From positions 97,691 through 161,690 of the forward strand of contig CH001983.1 in NCBI GenBank assembly GCA_000149265.1: a DNA stretch of 64,000 nt. Reading direction: 5' to 3'. The translations under genes and the position numbers were made by a program. Shown in pieces: positions 41,821 to 53,900 of the stretch (positions are counted from its first letter, which is position 1; each line of letters starts with the position of its first letter). The notes beneath the pieces are model-generated. The model was not told where the DNA came from. It did not search any database and worked only from the letters and a program-made list of their open reading frames with translations. Source of the stretch: Ciona savignyi. Its lineage: Eukaryota; Chordata; Ascidiacea; Phlebobranchia; Cionidae.

Positions 41821-43384
41821 GGAAGTCCAAACCTAGGACAGCATGTCTGACGTTTGCAACCTGGAATTTCCAACGGAAGCTGCCGAGATCCGGCAGGTGA
41901 ATATTTATTGTCTTGTGACCGAATGTGGAAATGTTTGTGTTGTTTAGAGCAACTAAACTGGTTTGGCGATTATACACGGATTGTTCGTTGTCCAATGCGG
42001 GGATAAGTGACAGGGAGGCACCAGTGTCGATGAGGAATCTAAGCTGATTTGCGTCGTCGTGCACAAAGAAAAGCTGATAAGAAGGTGTCGCAGTGTTACA
42101 TGAAAATATAGGGCAACGCGCTCGCTTACGAACAGACTTCGGAAACGAGCGCCTTATTCGTTTTTTTTGGTATGGTGCATAAGAAACCCAATCACAAGGC
42201 GCACGGCAGTTTCTTGCGTGGTGTCCAAAGCGTGAATGGAAGTAACATGTAGTCGGTTCTGTCGATGTACGTTCGTTGTGGGGTAGAAAGTGTTGCTGTG
42301 GGTAAGATGGTGGTTGCGTGGGTGGTCTGAAGTGTTGATTCTGTAACGGTTGTACGGCGCGGTGGGGCTGTTGTTGTGGTGGTGGTATGTGTGTGGGATG
42401 TCGGAATTGATTGTGGGTAGGTTGTGGGCCGGAATGGGACTGCTGTGGTGTGCTGCATTTTGGAGTCGGGTTTGAGTGGCGTGTTTCCAAATAAGATAGT
42501 TTGCTTGTTAGATTTTCGAGTCGCCGTTCCATGGACAAGTTAATCTGGCTTTGTCTGTGGGTTTCGTCTGTGCTGTTAGGCACGGAGGTACGCAACCCTA
42601 GTACCATGTCGTCCGCACACGAAGCTAACTGGTCCAAGCTGAGATCGTTTCGTGACCTTAATACGGTCGCTACCGAAACGGGGACGCAACCGATGAGCTT
42701 TCGTCTCATGATTCGCTCTCCGAGCGCACTGTTTTTGTCCACGCCTAACTGTGAGCGCATTCTATTTACTACTTCGGTGGGTAACGAATCGCTGATATCG
42801 GCACGCGACAAAAAGTCATCCAAATCGCTGTCGCTGTTTCGTGCGTACGTGCTTAGCAATGCACGTTTAATCCTGTCGTACGAGTTTAGTGCATCACAAT
42901 CTAAGGCGTGCTCGACTCTTAAGAACGCGTCGTCGGGTAAGACCGATATCACAGCGTCGAACATAACATTCTGTGATGTGATTCCATAACGCCTGAATGT
43001 GCTCTCAGCGCAGTGAAACCAAGCTTTGGCAGAGTGTGGCCGAAATGGAGAAAGCTTTGGGACCGAAGTGGGGAAAGAATAGGGTTGGGGACTAGGTGCG
43101 TTGAAATGGATATTTGGTTCGGGTGCTACGGTGCTCGACAAGAAATGGTGGTCACTCGACTGAGCAGGTTCCGCAATACGGGTGTAATAAGCGTTCGGCG
43201 GTTTAGGGCTTTGGGAAACAGACTGCTCCAAGCTATCCGGCGCAGCACAATTGGTTCGGTCACTAACCTTTGCCCGAGTAGAAACTTCCCGCTGGGGTAG
43301 TGATGAACCTTGTGCGTCGGGTGTTGCATCCGGAGGTGCGGATATGGCGGGTGTTCGTAACATGTTTTGCTCGGTGTGTTGCAT
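41714..43384 (-). CDS. Gypsy gag and protease
   Basis: A 556-residue frame from the ATG at 43384. The N-terminal half is a capsid-like region (PKLSPFRPHSAKAWFHCAES begins it). A Gln/Pro/His-rich linker follows, then a C-x2-H-x4-H-x4-C knuckle (CYFHSRFGHHARNC), and a retropepsin domain with DTGAS and a later VLGLDFL. The knuckle pattern is common in invertebrate gypsy gag proteins in place of the retroviral CCHC. Confidence 0.9.
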   Translation of the reverse strand: MQHTEQNMLRTPAISAPPDATPDAQGSSLPQREVSTRAKVSDRTNCAAPDSLEQSVSQSPKPPNAYYTRIAEPAQSSDHHFLSSTVAPEPNIHFNAPSPQPYSFPTSVPKLSPFRPHSAKAWFHCAESTFRRYGITSQNVMFDAVISVLPDDAFLRVEHALDCDALNSYDRIKRALLSTYARNSDSDLDDFLSRADISDSLPTEVVNRMRSQLGVDKNSALGERIMRRKLIGCVPVSVATVLRSRNDLSLDQLASCADDMVLGLRTSVPNSTDETHRQSQINLSMERRLENLTSKLSYLETRHSNPTPKCSTPQQSHSGPQPTHNQFRHPTHIPPPQQQPHRAVQPLQNQHFRPPTQPPSYPQQHFLPHNERTSTEPTTCYFHSRFGHHARNCRAPCDWVSYAPYQKKRIRRSFPKSVRKRARCPIFSCNTATPSYQLFFVHDDANQLRFLIDTGASLSLIPALDNEQSVYNRQTSLVALNNTNISTFGHKTINIHLPDLGSFRWKFQVANVRHAVLGLDFLDYFDIINRCSSPHINTQTRSNSTTSRQYISYGFA

Positions 43385-43650
43385 GCGGTCTTTGGGGTTG
43401 CTCAGTGCTGAAATATTTAAGTTTGTCGGTAATTATGCCTACTCAATAAACGTGGAAAAATTACTTATGCAAAATATTATTACCAAAATTGTCGTTATTT
43501 TGTTTAAAGTTAAGAAAAAACAATATTGGGAAAAATGTTACAATACGCTGTCTAAATGAGTCAATGATAGTCGTCTTCTTTCCGCCGGTGATGTCTTCCC
43601 GTCGCTGTCCTTATTATTAGGATGTCCGCAGTTAAGGTTTACGCCGACTT

Positions 43651-43748
43651 CCAATCCTCGTTGTCCAATCCTCGTTGTCCAATCCTCGTTGTCCAATCCT
43701 CGTTGTCCAATCCTCGTTGTCCAATCCTCGTTGTCCAATCCTCGTTGT
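43651..43748. repeat. Seven perfect 14-bp tandem repeats in the retrotransposon leader
   Basis: CCAATCCTCGTTGT repeated exactly seven times (98 bp), between the 5' LTR and the gag start on the minus strand. ORFs predicted through it are translations of the repeat. Confidence 0.95.
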
Positions 43749-44055
43749 TCGTATTATTGTGATAACCACACTCAAGAAGGTAAAACTTGACTGTCGGGGC
43801 AAAACCAAGTAGTTCGGTGCGGTAGGTAGTTCGTGGCAAAGTCGTGCCTCTGGTTGATTAGTCGCGCTTGTGCTCGTTCTTCTTAGTTAATTAAGCACGG
43901 CTGCGCTTATACTTCGTTTTTGTTGGATAAGAGCGTCCGTTTTATGGGAGAAACTGAGCTCCGTCGCTTTTTTTTTATATTTTCTTCGTTATTCTCGATT
44001 AAGAATGCTCGCTTGTTATATATATATATCTCTGGTTGCGTGCTCTATAAACGAT

Positions 44056-44068
44056 GCGGGAGTCACCA
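44056..44068 (-). promoter_or_regulatory. Candidate tRNA primer-binding site
   Basis: On the minus strand TGGTGACTCCCGC begins 2 bp after the 5' LTR end. TGG is the complement of the tRNA CCA end. The tRNA species is not identified. Confidence 0.6.
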
Positions 44069-44070
44069 CT

Positions 44071-44302
44071 TGTGGGGATTAGCTATGTAAACTCTAGCGG
44101 CCCACCAAATACCAGGCTTGCAGTCGTATGCTATGGTAGTTCAAGAGCAAAAAAACATGCGACCACTCTCGAGCAGGTCTCGTCGTGTAATGAACTCAAA
44201 GTCGAACACAAAGTCGCGACACAAAGTCGGGGGATAGAACAGATGCGAGAAAGGTTTAAAACATAAAAGGCAACAATGGGTTAAAAAATACAGAACGCCA
44301 CA
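44071..44302 (-). repeat. 5' LTR of the gypsy element
   Basis: 232 bp, the partner of 38104-38337. It should contain the element's promoter. Confidence 0.92.
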
Positions 44303-44957
44303 TGTGCACGTAGTACAATCACTTCAATGTGCTTTTCCTGACCCCTTGCGAACAAAACAAACGGCAGTGTTTCCTAAAATATTAACTACAACTAGATTGG
44401 TATGTATATAAATATAAAGCGACTTTTAAATGCAAAATTTAACTGTACACTGTGAAATTATTTTAGAAAATAGTTTTAATAGTTTCGTATTATTCAGTAA
44501 TTACTGCATGGAAGCACTACCCTGCTAAATCAAGCATATCGAAAATTGGTTTATTCTATTTCCAGAATTTGCGGCATATCCACCAGTCATGTTCGCACAT
44601 GTTATTAACGTGCGTGTCTTTAATATTATTTTCATCTCACATACGACGTTTACCTTGATAATGTGAAATGATAACCGGTATGCTAACACAACATCACACT
44701 TTTGATATGTTTCTTAATACCGTTAAAAATGTCGATACTTTTTTACGAAATGCATCGCAATTAGATTTAAACAGAAAATGTTTTGGACATCGATTAATGT
44801 TTTTTTTTGTAATTCGTACGGTTTTTGCAGTACCTTTATTGATTTTATTTAGTAGCAACGTAGCTATAAAATGTATTTATTGTGCATTTGGGAGCGGTAG
44901 TTTGCTATTCACTTCTGAACGACCTCCTTGCTTAGTTGGCCTAGCCAAACTTTAAAG
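44303..44957. other. Intergenic region upstream of RPRD2
   Basis: No gene seen. AT-rich, with open frames lacking recognisable motifs. It should hold the RPRD2 promoter and 5' UTR. Confidence 0.5.
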
Positions 44958-47900
44958 ATGGCAAAACAAATGAACCCAGAAAATGTAATAAAGAAGCTGA
45001 AAAGTGTTTCAAACACACAGGACAGTATTCCAATGCTTTCATTGTGGATTATACACCACAAAGCTCACCATAAACTGATTGTGGATCTCTGGCTTAAAGT
45101 CCTTAAAAACTGTAAGTACAGATTTTATTTATTGTATTTTACTTCTAAATCTGTTAATTTATTATATTAGGTGGTCAAGTGCACCTACATAGTTTTCTTG
45201 TATGATTTCATGCGAAAAACATTTTGTACCTTTGCAACCAGCAATCAAGTTAAGCATACACGAGATTAGTCATATGCACTGGTCATTGCAAAAAGTATAA
45301 TGATTTTATTTTTTTACAGCCAAAGCATCACATAGATTAACGTTATTGTATTTATGTAATGATGTTATTCAAAATTGTCGACGCAAGAATGCAGCGATGT
45401 ACAAAGATGCCTATATGGATACTTTACCGGAAGCTGTTTCACATTTGAGGTTTCGTATCACCCTTCGTTTATTAACTCTTTGCAAGGATAACCACATATT
45501 AATCCCTGAATATTGATTCCTTTCAGGGATAAACAAACAGGAGGTTATGGCCTAAATTCTGGTCCCGGTGGCTACCATGGATCTGCCCATACTAATGTAT
45601 TGTAATGTAACAGGAGGAAAAAAGAAGGAAAACTGCTCATCAAAATAGAGATAGGGCTTTTCTAGGCTTAGGGCTAGGCTTAGAATTAGGGTTACTCTTG
45701 GTTTTGAGATTATTGTTTAGGGCAGGGTTAGAATTAGTTTCCATAGTTAAATGAGCAGTTTCCCTACTTTTAGTGATGACATTTTCCCACCTGTGGAGAT
45801 AGAAATACCACATCTAGCATCTGATCCGGAAACAGATTGTTAGAGACCACCTTTATTAACTACCATCTTTCATGGTTACTCTCTGACATGAGTCATATTC
45901 CAATGATTTTATTCCAGTTTCGAAACAAGTTTTACATTTAAACCTTTCACTACTGTTCATTGGTATACCATGGCCAGTTTTCCAATTGTTTTAGACATAA
46001 CTTATTGGCTATATAGTCAAATTAAGATTTTGTAATGTGGATTTATAATTTCCAGTACCGGTATTAATTATTAAATTTGTATTAGCTTCAATTGTTGAAT
46101 TGAGTATCTTCTAAAATACTTCAGTTTAATTTTTTAGTTCATGTTGCATTAATATGTGGGTGAAGCAAGCAGTTTAACTTCAAGTCTATCCAACACTGTT
46201 TATGTATCATTTATCTTGTTTAGGGAAGAATCAATTCGACCAAATGTACAACGGGTGATGAAGATCTGGGCAAAACGTGGTGTGTTTGATACCGAATACA
46301 CTGATCAGCTATTAGCTGCCCTGCTTACCAACAGAGCTCCTGAGAAATTAAGGAACAAACTATTGGTGGAGTATAAGGTATGCTGATCTTATTTCTTGTA
46401 TACTGATTTTTCCATTGTTATTGAAGCATTTTATACATATATTATTAGACCCCATGTGTAATTAGCACTTTTTGTATTTTTCTATATAAATATTTCCACA
46501 GCTGTTCATTTTTTTACCTTACCTATTTTTTAAACTGCAAAAAGAAACACAGTATTTTCGTAGCTGTATTATTTTTAAACATATAGACTATTTAAAAGAA
46601 TAAAAAACTCTTCACATATACATACATAATAGATTAGGGGTTAGCAACCTGTGGCTTATTCATTCTTTTTATGTGGCTCTTATTACTTTTAAACAAAACA
46701 ACATGTGTCTCGCACAGTGTTGTTTTCTTTTTATTGCGAAAATATTATTAGTTTTGCGGCTCCCAGTGTTTTTTATTTTGTAGAATATCGGCTAAAATGG
46801 CCCTTTTAAGTGCAAAAGGTTGCCGACCCCTGTAATGAGTATTTCGCATACTAAAGCGACTGTGTAAATTTATTAAACTTTTTTATCTTGTTTTTCTTCA
46901 TGTTGTTTTTGTCGCAGACCACCGGCTTGATATCCGAGATTACTCAGTTTAAGCAGCTGGAAGATAAGATTGAAGTCGATGAAAAACGACTTCGAACAAC
47001 CAGAGTCGATGTGTCCTCCACGGAAGCAATTAAAAAATTGAAAGGTTCGGAATAGATTTTTTTATTTTTACTGAATAAATTGTTAAATAGAAAAATAATG
47101 AGTGCCATGTTCTGTCTGTTGTGCGACACGCAAAAAAATTACATGCACACCTTATTCACACTGAAGATAGCAATGTAGGACTATTATTTTACTAATTAGA
47201 ATGTTAAATCCTTTTTCTATATAGTGTTAATGATACAGAAATTATGAGCTAACACTACTTTAGTATTTTGGTGTTATTTTATAAGTATGGGTGATAGTCG
47301 GTAATAAAGGGGCTAAAAAACAAATCACACAATTTGAAGAATGCATATTTTTTTGTTTTGGTGCTATTTAATTACAATCAGAGGTATATTATTATGGTTT
47401 TAAAGGCTGTGATTTGCATAGCTATTCTGTTAGTGTATCATACAAGTTCATAATTAATTTCATGCCTTGTGGATGGGTGTTTAAACCGGTTAAATGTGTC
47501 AAAAACTGAACAAATATGTGTCAAATTACTAAACTACCGAACTTAAAATTTTACAAATGCAGACTCTAGGTGCTCTAACTGGTTTTTAACAGTAAATATA
47601 CCTATCTTTTAATTGAAATAACTGTGTCCAGTATGACGTAAAGATAGCTCTGTTTACATAACTTATTCTCTTTAGAGTATTTACTGACCACTTAAATGAC
47701 CAAGTTGAATGATGTACTTGTAACTAAATACTCTATCTGGGGATAGTTAAACATGTTTATTTCCAAGCTTTAAAAAAACTTACCTTGTGGTGTTATGATG
47801 TATATATATACAAAAAAAACATAGTGTATTCTATTTGATATTTGGAACATTTGATATATTAATTGTTCTTACATGGCTATACATATATATTATCTTACGT

Positions 47901-50900
47901 TTTGTGNNNNNNNNNNNNNNNNNNNNNNNNNNNNNNNNNNNNNNNNNNNNNNNNNNNNNNNNNNNNNNNNNNNNNNNNNNNNNNNNNNNNNNNNNNNNNN
48001 NNNNNNTGCGGTAAGAGTAAAGCGATAGCCAACTTTTAGGAATGATACGTCGGACTACATTAGTGTGTGGATGGTTACAGACAGCGGGCCGGACCTGGGC
48101 CACGTTACAGGTTATTGTTAGATACAGTCTGGGGGCCGGTTGAAATTCCTTCACGGGCCCGACCCGGCCCGCGGGCCGTATGTTGCCCACCCCTGGTATA
48201 CATCAACCGGTTATTCATTTTCTGAATATTAGATGTTTGATTTTTATTTTAAATAATTCTGTTTGAGTCGTTTAAAGCAGAATTTTAGTTTACACCTAGA
48301 ATGGCAGAAAGGCATTTTTTAAATCGAGGGCACAGTTTGCATTCAACAAATGTAGTAAAGCTACTGTGCCAGTAGAAATGGACAAATTCCCATTTTTATT
48401 ATAGATATACAGAAAATAACTATAAAAGCCTATGATTGAATTTAAAGGAAATTTAAACTAGACTTATTTATTAATTTGTGTACTAATAAAGCTTAATTAT
48501 TATTATTTTTATACAAAATATGCTTGTTTATTAATTCATGTTTGAATTCCAGATAAAGTGGGCGGCGAAAAGTTTTCCCGGGAATTTGAGGAGTCGGCAA
48601 CTCAACTTGACGATTTTATCAGTCAGTTCGAGAAATACGTGGAACGTCGGAAACACTTGTTGGATGTCTTGGAAAAGGGAACCGTCTATTACCATGCACA
48701 GTACCACGAAGCAAAGATAGTGGTTAATGTGAGTTATAATGTTAACACTGGTCAATGTAACTAGTAATGTTAAAACTGGTCAATGTAACTAGTAATGTTA
48801 AAACTGGTCAATGTAAGTTGTAATGTTATAACTGGTCAATGTAAGTTGAAATGTTAAAAGTGGCCAATGTGTTAACACTGGTCAATGTAACTAGTAATGT
48901 TAAAACTGGTAACTAGTAATGTTAAAACAATATAATGTTAACACTGGTCAATGTAACTAGTAATGTTAAAACTGGTCAATGTAAGTTGAAATGTTAAAAG
49001 TGGTCAATGTGGATTGTAATGGTAAAACTGAGTAATGTTAAAAGTCGTTCAAATGAATGCGGGTTGTGATTCCCTTGCAATCTTATCCCATGGTTTTAAA
49101 ACAAAAATATTTTTCAGTTTTACGCTCATGATACCATAACCATACGCCTACAAGCTTGTGATTGTTGCATTTAGTTTCATCTTAAAAATTCCTTTAAAAA
49201 GAGTATGGGGCAACAATCTTCACCTGATAGTATGTGATAAATAAAAGAAAACAAAATTTGATTTTTATCTTAGTCCCAGGCATACTAGAATTTCGAGGGA
49301 CAGGTTAAGAAGATGAAAAAGGGTTAAAAATATATAATTAAGTTTTACACTCTGTGATTGCTTTTTTGGTTTTATTTTTAAAAATCTGTTAAATAGAATA
49401 TGAGGCAACCAACACCTGATAACATGTTTATAAAACAAATCTAATTTTTATCTTGTATTGCACCCAGGCATACCAGAATTTCGAGGGGCGGGTGAAAAAG
49501 ATGAAGAGAGGGTTGGACAAGGTGATGTCGAAGTTCCCGTCCCCGATCCCCTCCCCATCTGCAGATGCTCCCTCCCCCATCATCACTCCAGTGGATGTGG
49601 ATGATAATCAGGAGGATATGGAGATGTCGGATGAAGATAAGGAGCTTGCAAAGTGAGGAAGATTATTTCTAGAGCACATAGCGATTTTTGGATTAAGTGT
49701 TTTTGAAAAACTACTAGGGATGGGAATTTACCTAGGAATTGAAATTCTAGATTACTTTAACTAGGAAATGCTAGTGTGGTATTCCAGAATTATCGTTCAA
49801 TAATATCTCAAACTTTATTTCAGAAGAATAGTCTATGCCATATTTAGAATAGTAATGTATTCTAGAATTATTTGGTGATAGTATTTTAAAAACCACAATT
49901 TTGAATCCTATTCCTGTGGAATTTGCAACAAAAAAGTTGGATTTAAAAAAGGTTTATTAATGTTGCTAACTCAATATTGAAAGAAGTAAACATCAATAAC
50001 CCTACACATGGCTTAGAACGGGAAACATATGGCTTAAAAAAGGAAACACATGGCTTAGAATACTAGCTTAGAATGGGAAATCCGAAACAACTACCAAATG
50101 CATAGACTTTAAAATTTTATCATCAATTTAAACATTGCAATGCAACCTACGCTAAGTTCTCTTTACATCCCAGCAAACCATCTAAGATCATGGCTTCAGG
50201 AAAATCGTTTCGACGGAAATCATCTGTTGATAAGAAACCATTGGGCGCAGGAGAAAATGTGGTAAGTCTTCGTTTGCATAAAAGTAAAGTTATCGTTTTG
50301 GCAGAAGTGCTAAAAACGTGTGAGTTTTGTTACAGAATGTGTGTGTTTTGTTACAGAATGTGTGCGTTTTTTTTACAGTATGTGTGTGTTTTGTTGCAGA
50401 ATGAGAGTGTTTTGTTACAGAATGTGTGTGTTTGTTTTACAGTATGTGTGTGTTTTGTTGAAGAATATGTTTAGTTTTTTTGTGTTGAATTTGTATTCGA
50501 ATCAGGTGATGCTAAAACAGATTTCGTAGCCTTTTAAAACTTTTTAAACACTAATTATTTTGCTACAAATTATTGCTCTGGTATTTGTTTATGGATAATA
50601 CAAGATCTGTTTCCAAATACTTTTTTTAAATTTTTTACTAAATGAAAGATACATCACACAAAAAAAAAATGTTTATGCAAAATTGTGTTTATAAACATTA
50701 CATCTTGCATGAAAGTAATAAAGCTAATTTAACCACATATTAGTTGCGGATTATCTCAAGCAACCTGCATGGGTTAAGCAGCAACGAAGACAGTGCGGAG
50801 GAGACTTTAAAGCGAGCGATGTCGAGTCTGGTGAGCAGACCTGGAATGAGGGGATCTGGAATCACAGAGAACATGGTAGAATCATCTTGACAATTTTATT

Positions 50901-53900
50901 AGTTGCAATATGTTCTAAAAAAAATTAAGAAAATAAATAATTTTTCTATTTTATAGCTGCATACTTTTATTTTTCATTTTCTTATCAGGGCACAGATACA
51001 AACAGGACTTCCCTCACCATCACCAGACCAATAGAAAAATCCAACAGGTGTCTTGTTCTCATCTTCTGCTATTTTGTTTCCATTTTGTGTTGAACTCCTG
51101 TATTCCTGTTGTGTCCTGGTGTTTATGTTTTTTTATGGTAGTCATAGTTTTTGTTAGACCACAGGAATTTAAAATTCATGATTGGTGCGTGTGTGGGTTG
51201 AAACTCGTGCCATATGATTCACTTTTTAAGGTTTTTTCGCAGAAGAACAGTAAGTTTTGTATTGAGAAGCAATAGCTATAAAATCTGTACTAAACCTAAT
51301 ACATCCCACTGGAGTAATGCAATTATTTGGTTGCAAAATATTTCATTACTTCTTCCATCAGCGGTGATGACTCCAGCAAGAATGCCAACCTCCGGAAGCG
51401 CCTCCCCTCCTTCTCCCACCGGCTCCCCGGAGCTCAACATCTCAAGTCCTCCTCGGCACCAGAGTCTGGACTCCCGCCTCGCTGATCTCTTCAGCTCAGG
51501 AGCAGTTGGGTCACGGATCAAGGACAGCGCTGACAGCGACAGTGGGTCGGATACAGGAGAGGCGTCTTCATCGGATGTGCGCTCCAACTTCACAGAGTCA
51601 AAGACAAAAATGACTGACGTTCTTCCCGGCCTCGGGAACCTCGATGAGATCAAGGTTAAAGTCGCAGAAGAACTGCCAGCTCCACCGATGAACTTTTACA
51701 CAACGAATCCAGTCCCGGTATCAGACACACTCACAATAACAGTGCAGAACACAGAAGAGAAGTCAACAACCATCTCCACAAGCAGCCATAGCATCCCAGT
51801 TCTCCGCACATCATCAAGAGTGCTCTCCGATTACGAAGGGTCCTCGACCCCCACACTTGACGAAACCCCCCTTTTTACGCAAAGCTCGCACTCCGAGAGC
51901 AACACATTTCTCTCTCCACCGAAATTCCTAACGGCAGTGAGCGATCCAATGAGCTTTCTATCAAACGTATTGGCTAAATCCACCAAAACCGATCTCACGT
52001 TAGGCAACAAGCCTCCTGTCAGTATACCCTCCGAACCAACAAGCAAATCGCTGCTAGATACATGGCCACCTCGAGACGACAGTTCAACTATTATACCAGG
52101 TTTTGAAACCGAATGGGACAAAAGACAAGCGACGCGCAACCCGACAACGAAAAACTACCAAGCATCCCCATCCCCAACATGGCCCCCTCCTTCGACTTCA
52201 GATTTATGGCCGGACTTCAAGGTCAGCGTCAGCACAACATCTCTGTCCTCACCCATACCACCCCCACCCGCTCCATGGGACTTTCCCCTCCTCTCCACGG
52301 TAGTCAGCCGGTCTGAGCCACAAGTGAAGAAATCAAAATGGGACGACGGAGCTGTCTTTAGGTATGATTGAAATTTGTTCTTGCTATCTTTGCATGTTGC
52401 TTGTTCGTATTTGCAAAGTAATCTGACGATTGCCCGTGTGATAACACTCTCTTATATATTCGCGAGTTATTCTGACGATTGCCCGTGTGATAACACTCCT
52501 TTACGTATGCGCGAGGTAATCTGATGATTGCCCGTGTGATAACACTCCCTTACGTATGCGCGAGGTAATCTGATGATTGCCCGTGTGATAACACTCCTTT
52601 ACGTATGCGCGAGGTAATCTGATGATTGCCCGTGTGATAACACTCCTTTACGTATGCGCGAGGTAATCTGATGATTGCCCCTGTGATAACACTCTCTTAT
52701 ATATTCGCGAGTTAATCTGATGATTGCCCGTGTGATAACACTCCTTTACGTATGCGCGAGTTAATCTGACGATTGCCCGTGTGATAACACTTATTTACGT
52801 ATGCGCGAGGTAATCACTCTATTACATATTCGCGAGTTAATCTGACGATTGCCCGTGTGATAACACTCCCTTACATATTCGCGAGGTAATCACTCTATTA
52901 CATATTCGCGAGTTAATGTGACGATTGCGCGTGTGATAACACTTTCTTATATATTCGCGGGTAATCTGATGATTGCGCGTGTGATAATACGTTTTTACAT
53001 ATTCGCGAGGTAATCTGACGATTGCCCGTGTGATAACACTCCCTTACGTATGCGCGAGGTAATCTGACGATTGCCTGTGTGATAACACTCCTTTACGTAT
53101 GCGCGAGGTAATCTGACGATTGCCCGTGTGATAACACTCCCTTACGTATGCGCGAGGTAATCTGACGATTGCCCGCGTGATAACACTTCCTTGCGCATTC
53201 GCGAGGTAATCTAACAATTGCCCGTGTGGTACCGTCCTCTTTTGTTCTTAGCGTTTTACCATTAACGGGTATACAACTTAAATATACTAACTAGGCTGGT
53301 ACCTGAAGGTACGTTAGTTACCACTAAATATAACAGCAATGCGGATATTTCCACAGCGACGATCCAAGTGACGCTGTAAACATGGAAGCTGCCTTCTCTG
53401 CAACTGCAGGTGCTATGACGAACAGACGCCGTAGCAACCTTATCACGCTCTCTACCGAAGATACTGAGGCCTCCAATCCTGCTTCGACTGCCTCCACCAC
53501 CCAGGATCCTCAATACGAACCGTTGAACGTATTTAAATCCACTCTTCGTAGAAAATCACACGATGCCCCGTATAGTGGTCCACCGTCGAAAACGCAGAAT
53601 GACACCCCTCCTTTACCCCATTCCGGTTCTTTCCCCACCTCGAGACATGTTGGACCATCTTCCACCCCGCCGAACGGGAGTCAGTTCAAATCGACAGATC
53701 AACAGTTCTCAGCCCAGCGGAAAGTGCCGGTCAATTTTGAAGCTCCAAGTCCAGCACATCATTTTTCAAATAGATCCGATGCACCCGACAGAGAAGCGCA
53801 TTCGTGGGAAAATGAAAACCCCGAGAATAGGCCGCGAATGGCAGTCCGTCCACGGGGATTGTCCAACAGCGCCCCACAACGGGGTGCGCGATACCCGAAC

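Larger units (their letters stand above)
38104..44302 (-). mobile_element. Ty3/gypsy LTR retrotransposon, minus orientation, 6.2 kb, frameshifted
   Basis: Two near-identical LTRs (38104-38337 and 44071-44302, differing by a few substitutions and small indels) bracket gag, protease, reverse transcriptase, RNase H and integrase read on the minus strand. LTR ends are TGTGG...CCACA. Next to the 5' LTR is a primer-binding-like TGGTGACTCCCGC; next to the 3' LTR is a purine-rich AAAGGGAAG. No envelope gene was seen. The high LTR similarity suggests a fairly recent insertion, yet the coding part has several frame breaks near the integrase end, so this copy is probably inactive. It sits in a SINE head on the left. 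I could not define a clean target duplication. Confidence 0.93.

Noticed and set aside
43538-43839. Minus-strand ORFs of repeating DNEDW and TTRIGQRG words
   Set aside because: They are translations of the perfect 14-bp tandem repeat, which is open in several frames.
51214-51361. Upstream extension of the long RPRD2 open frame to 51214
   Set aside because: Contains splice sites and intron-like T-rich sequence; similarity to RPRD2 starts only after the acceptor at 51360-51361.
52413-53236. Regularly spaced 48-bp repeats that could suggest a CRISPR-like array
   Set aside because: Units are contiguous with no unique spacers, derive from the local SINE, and lie in an intron of an animal gene.
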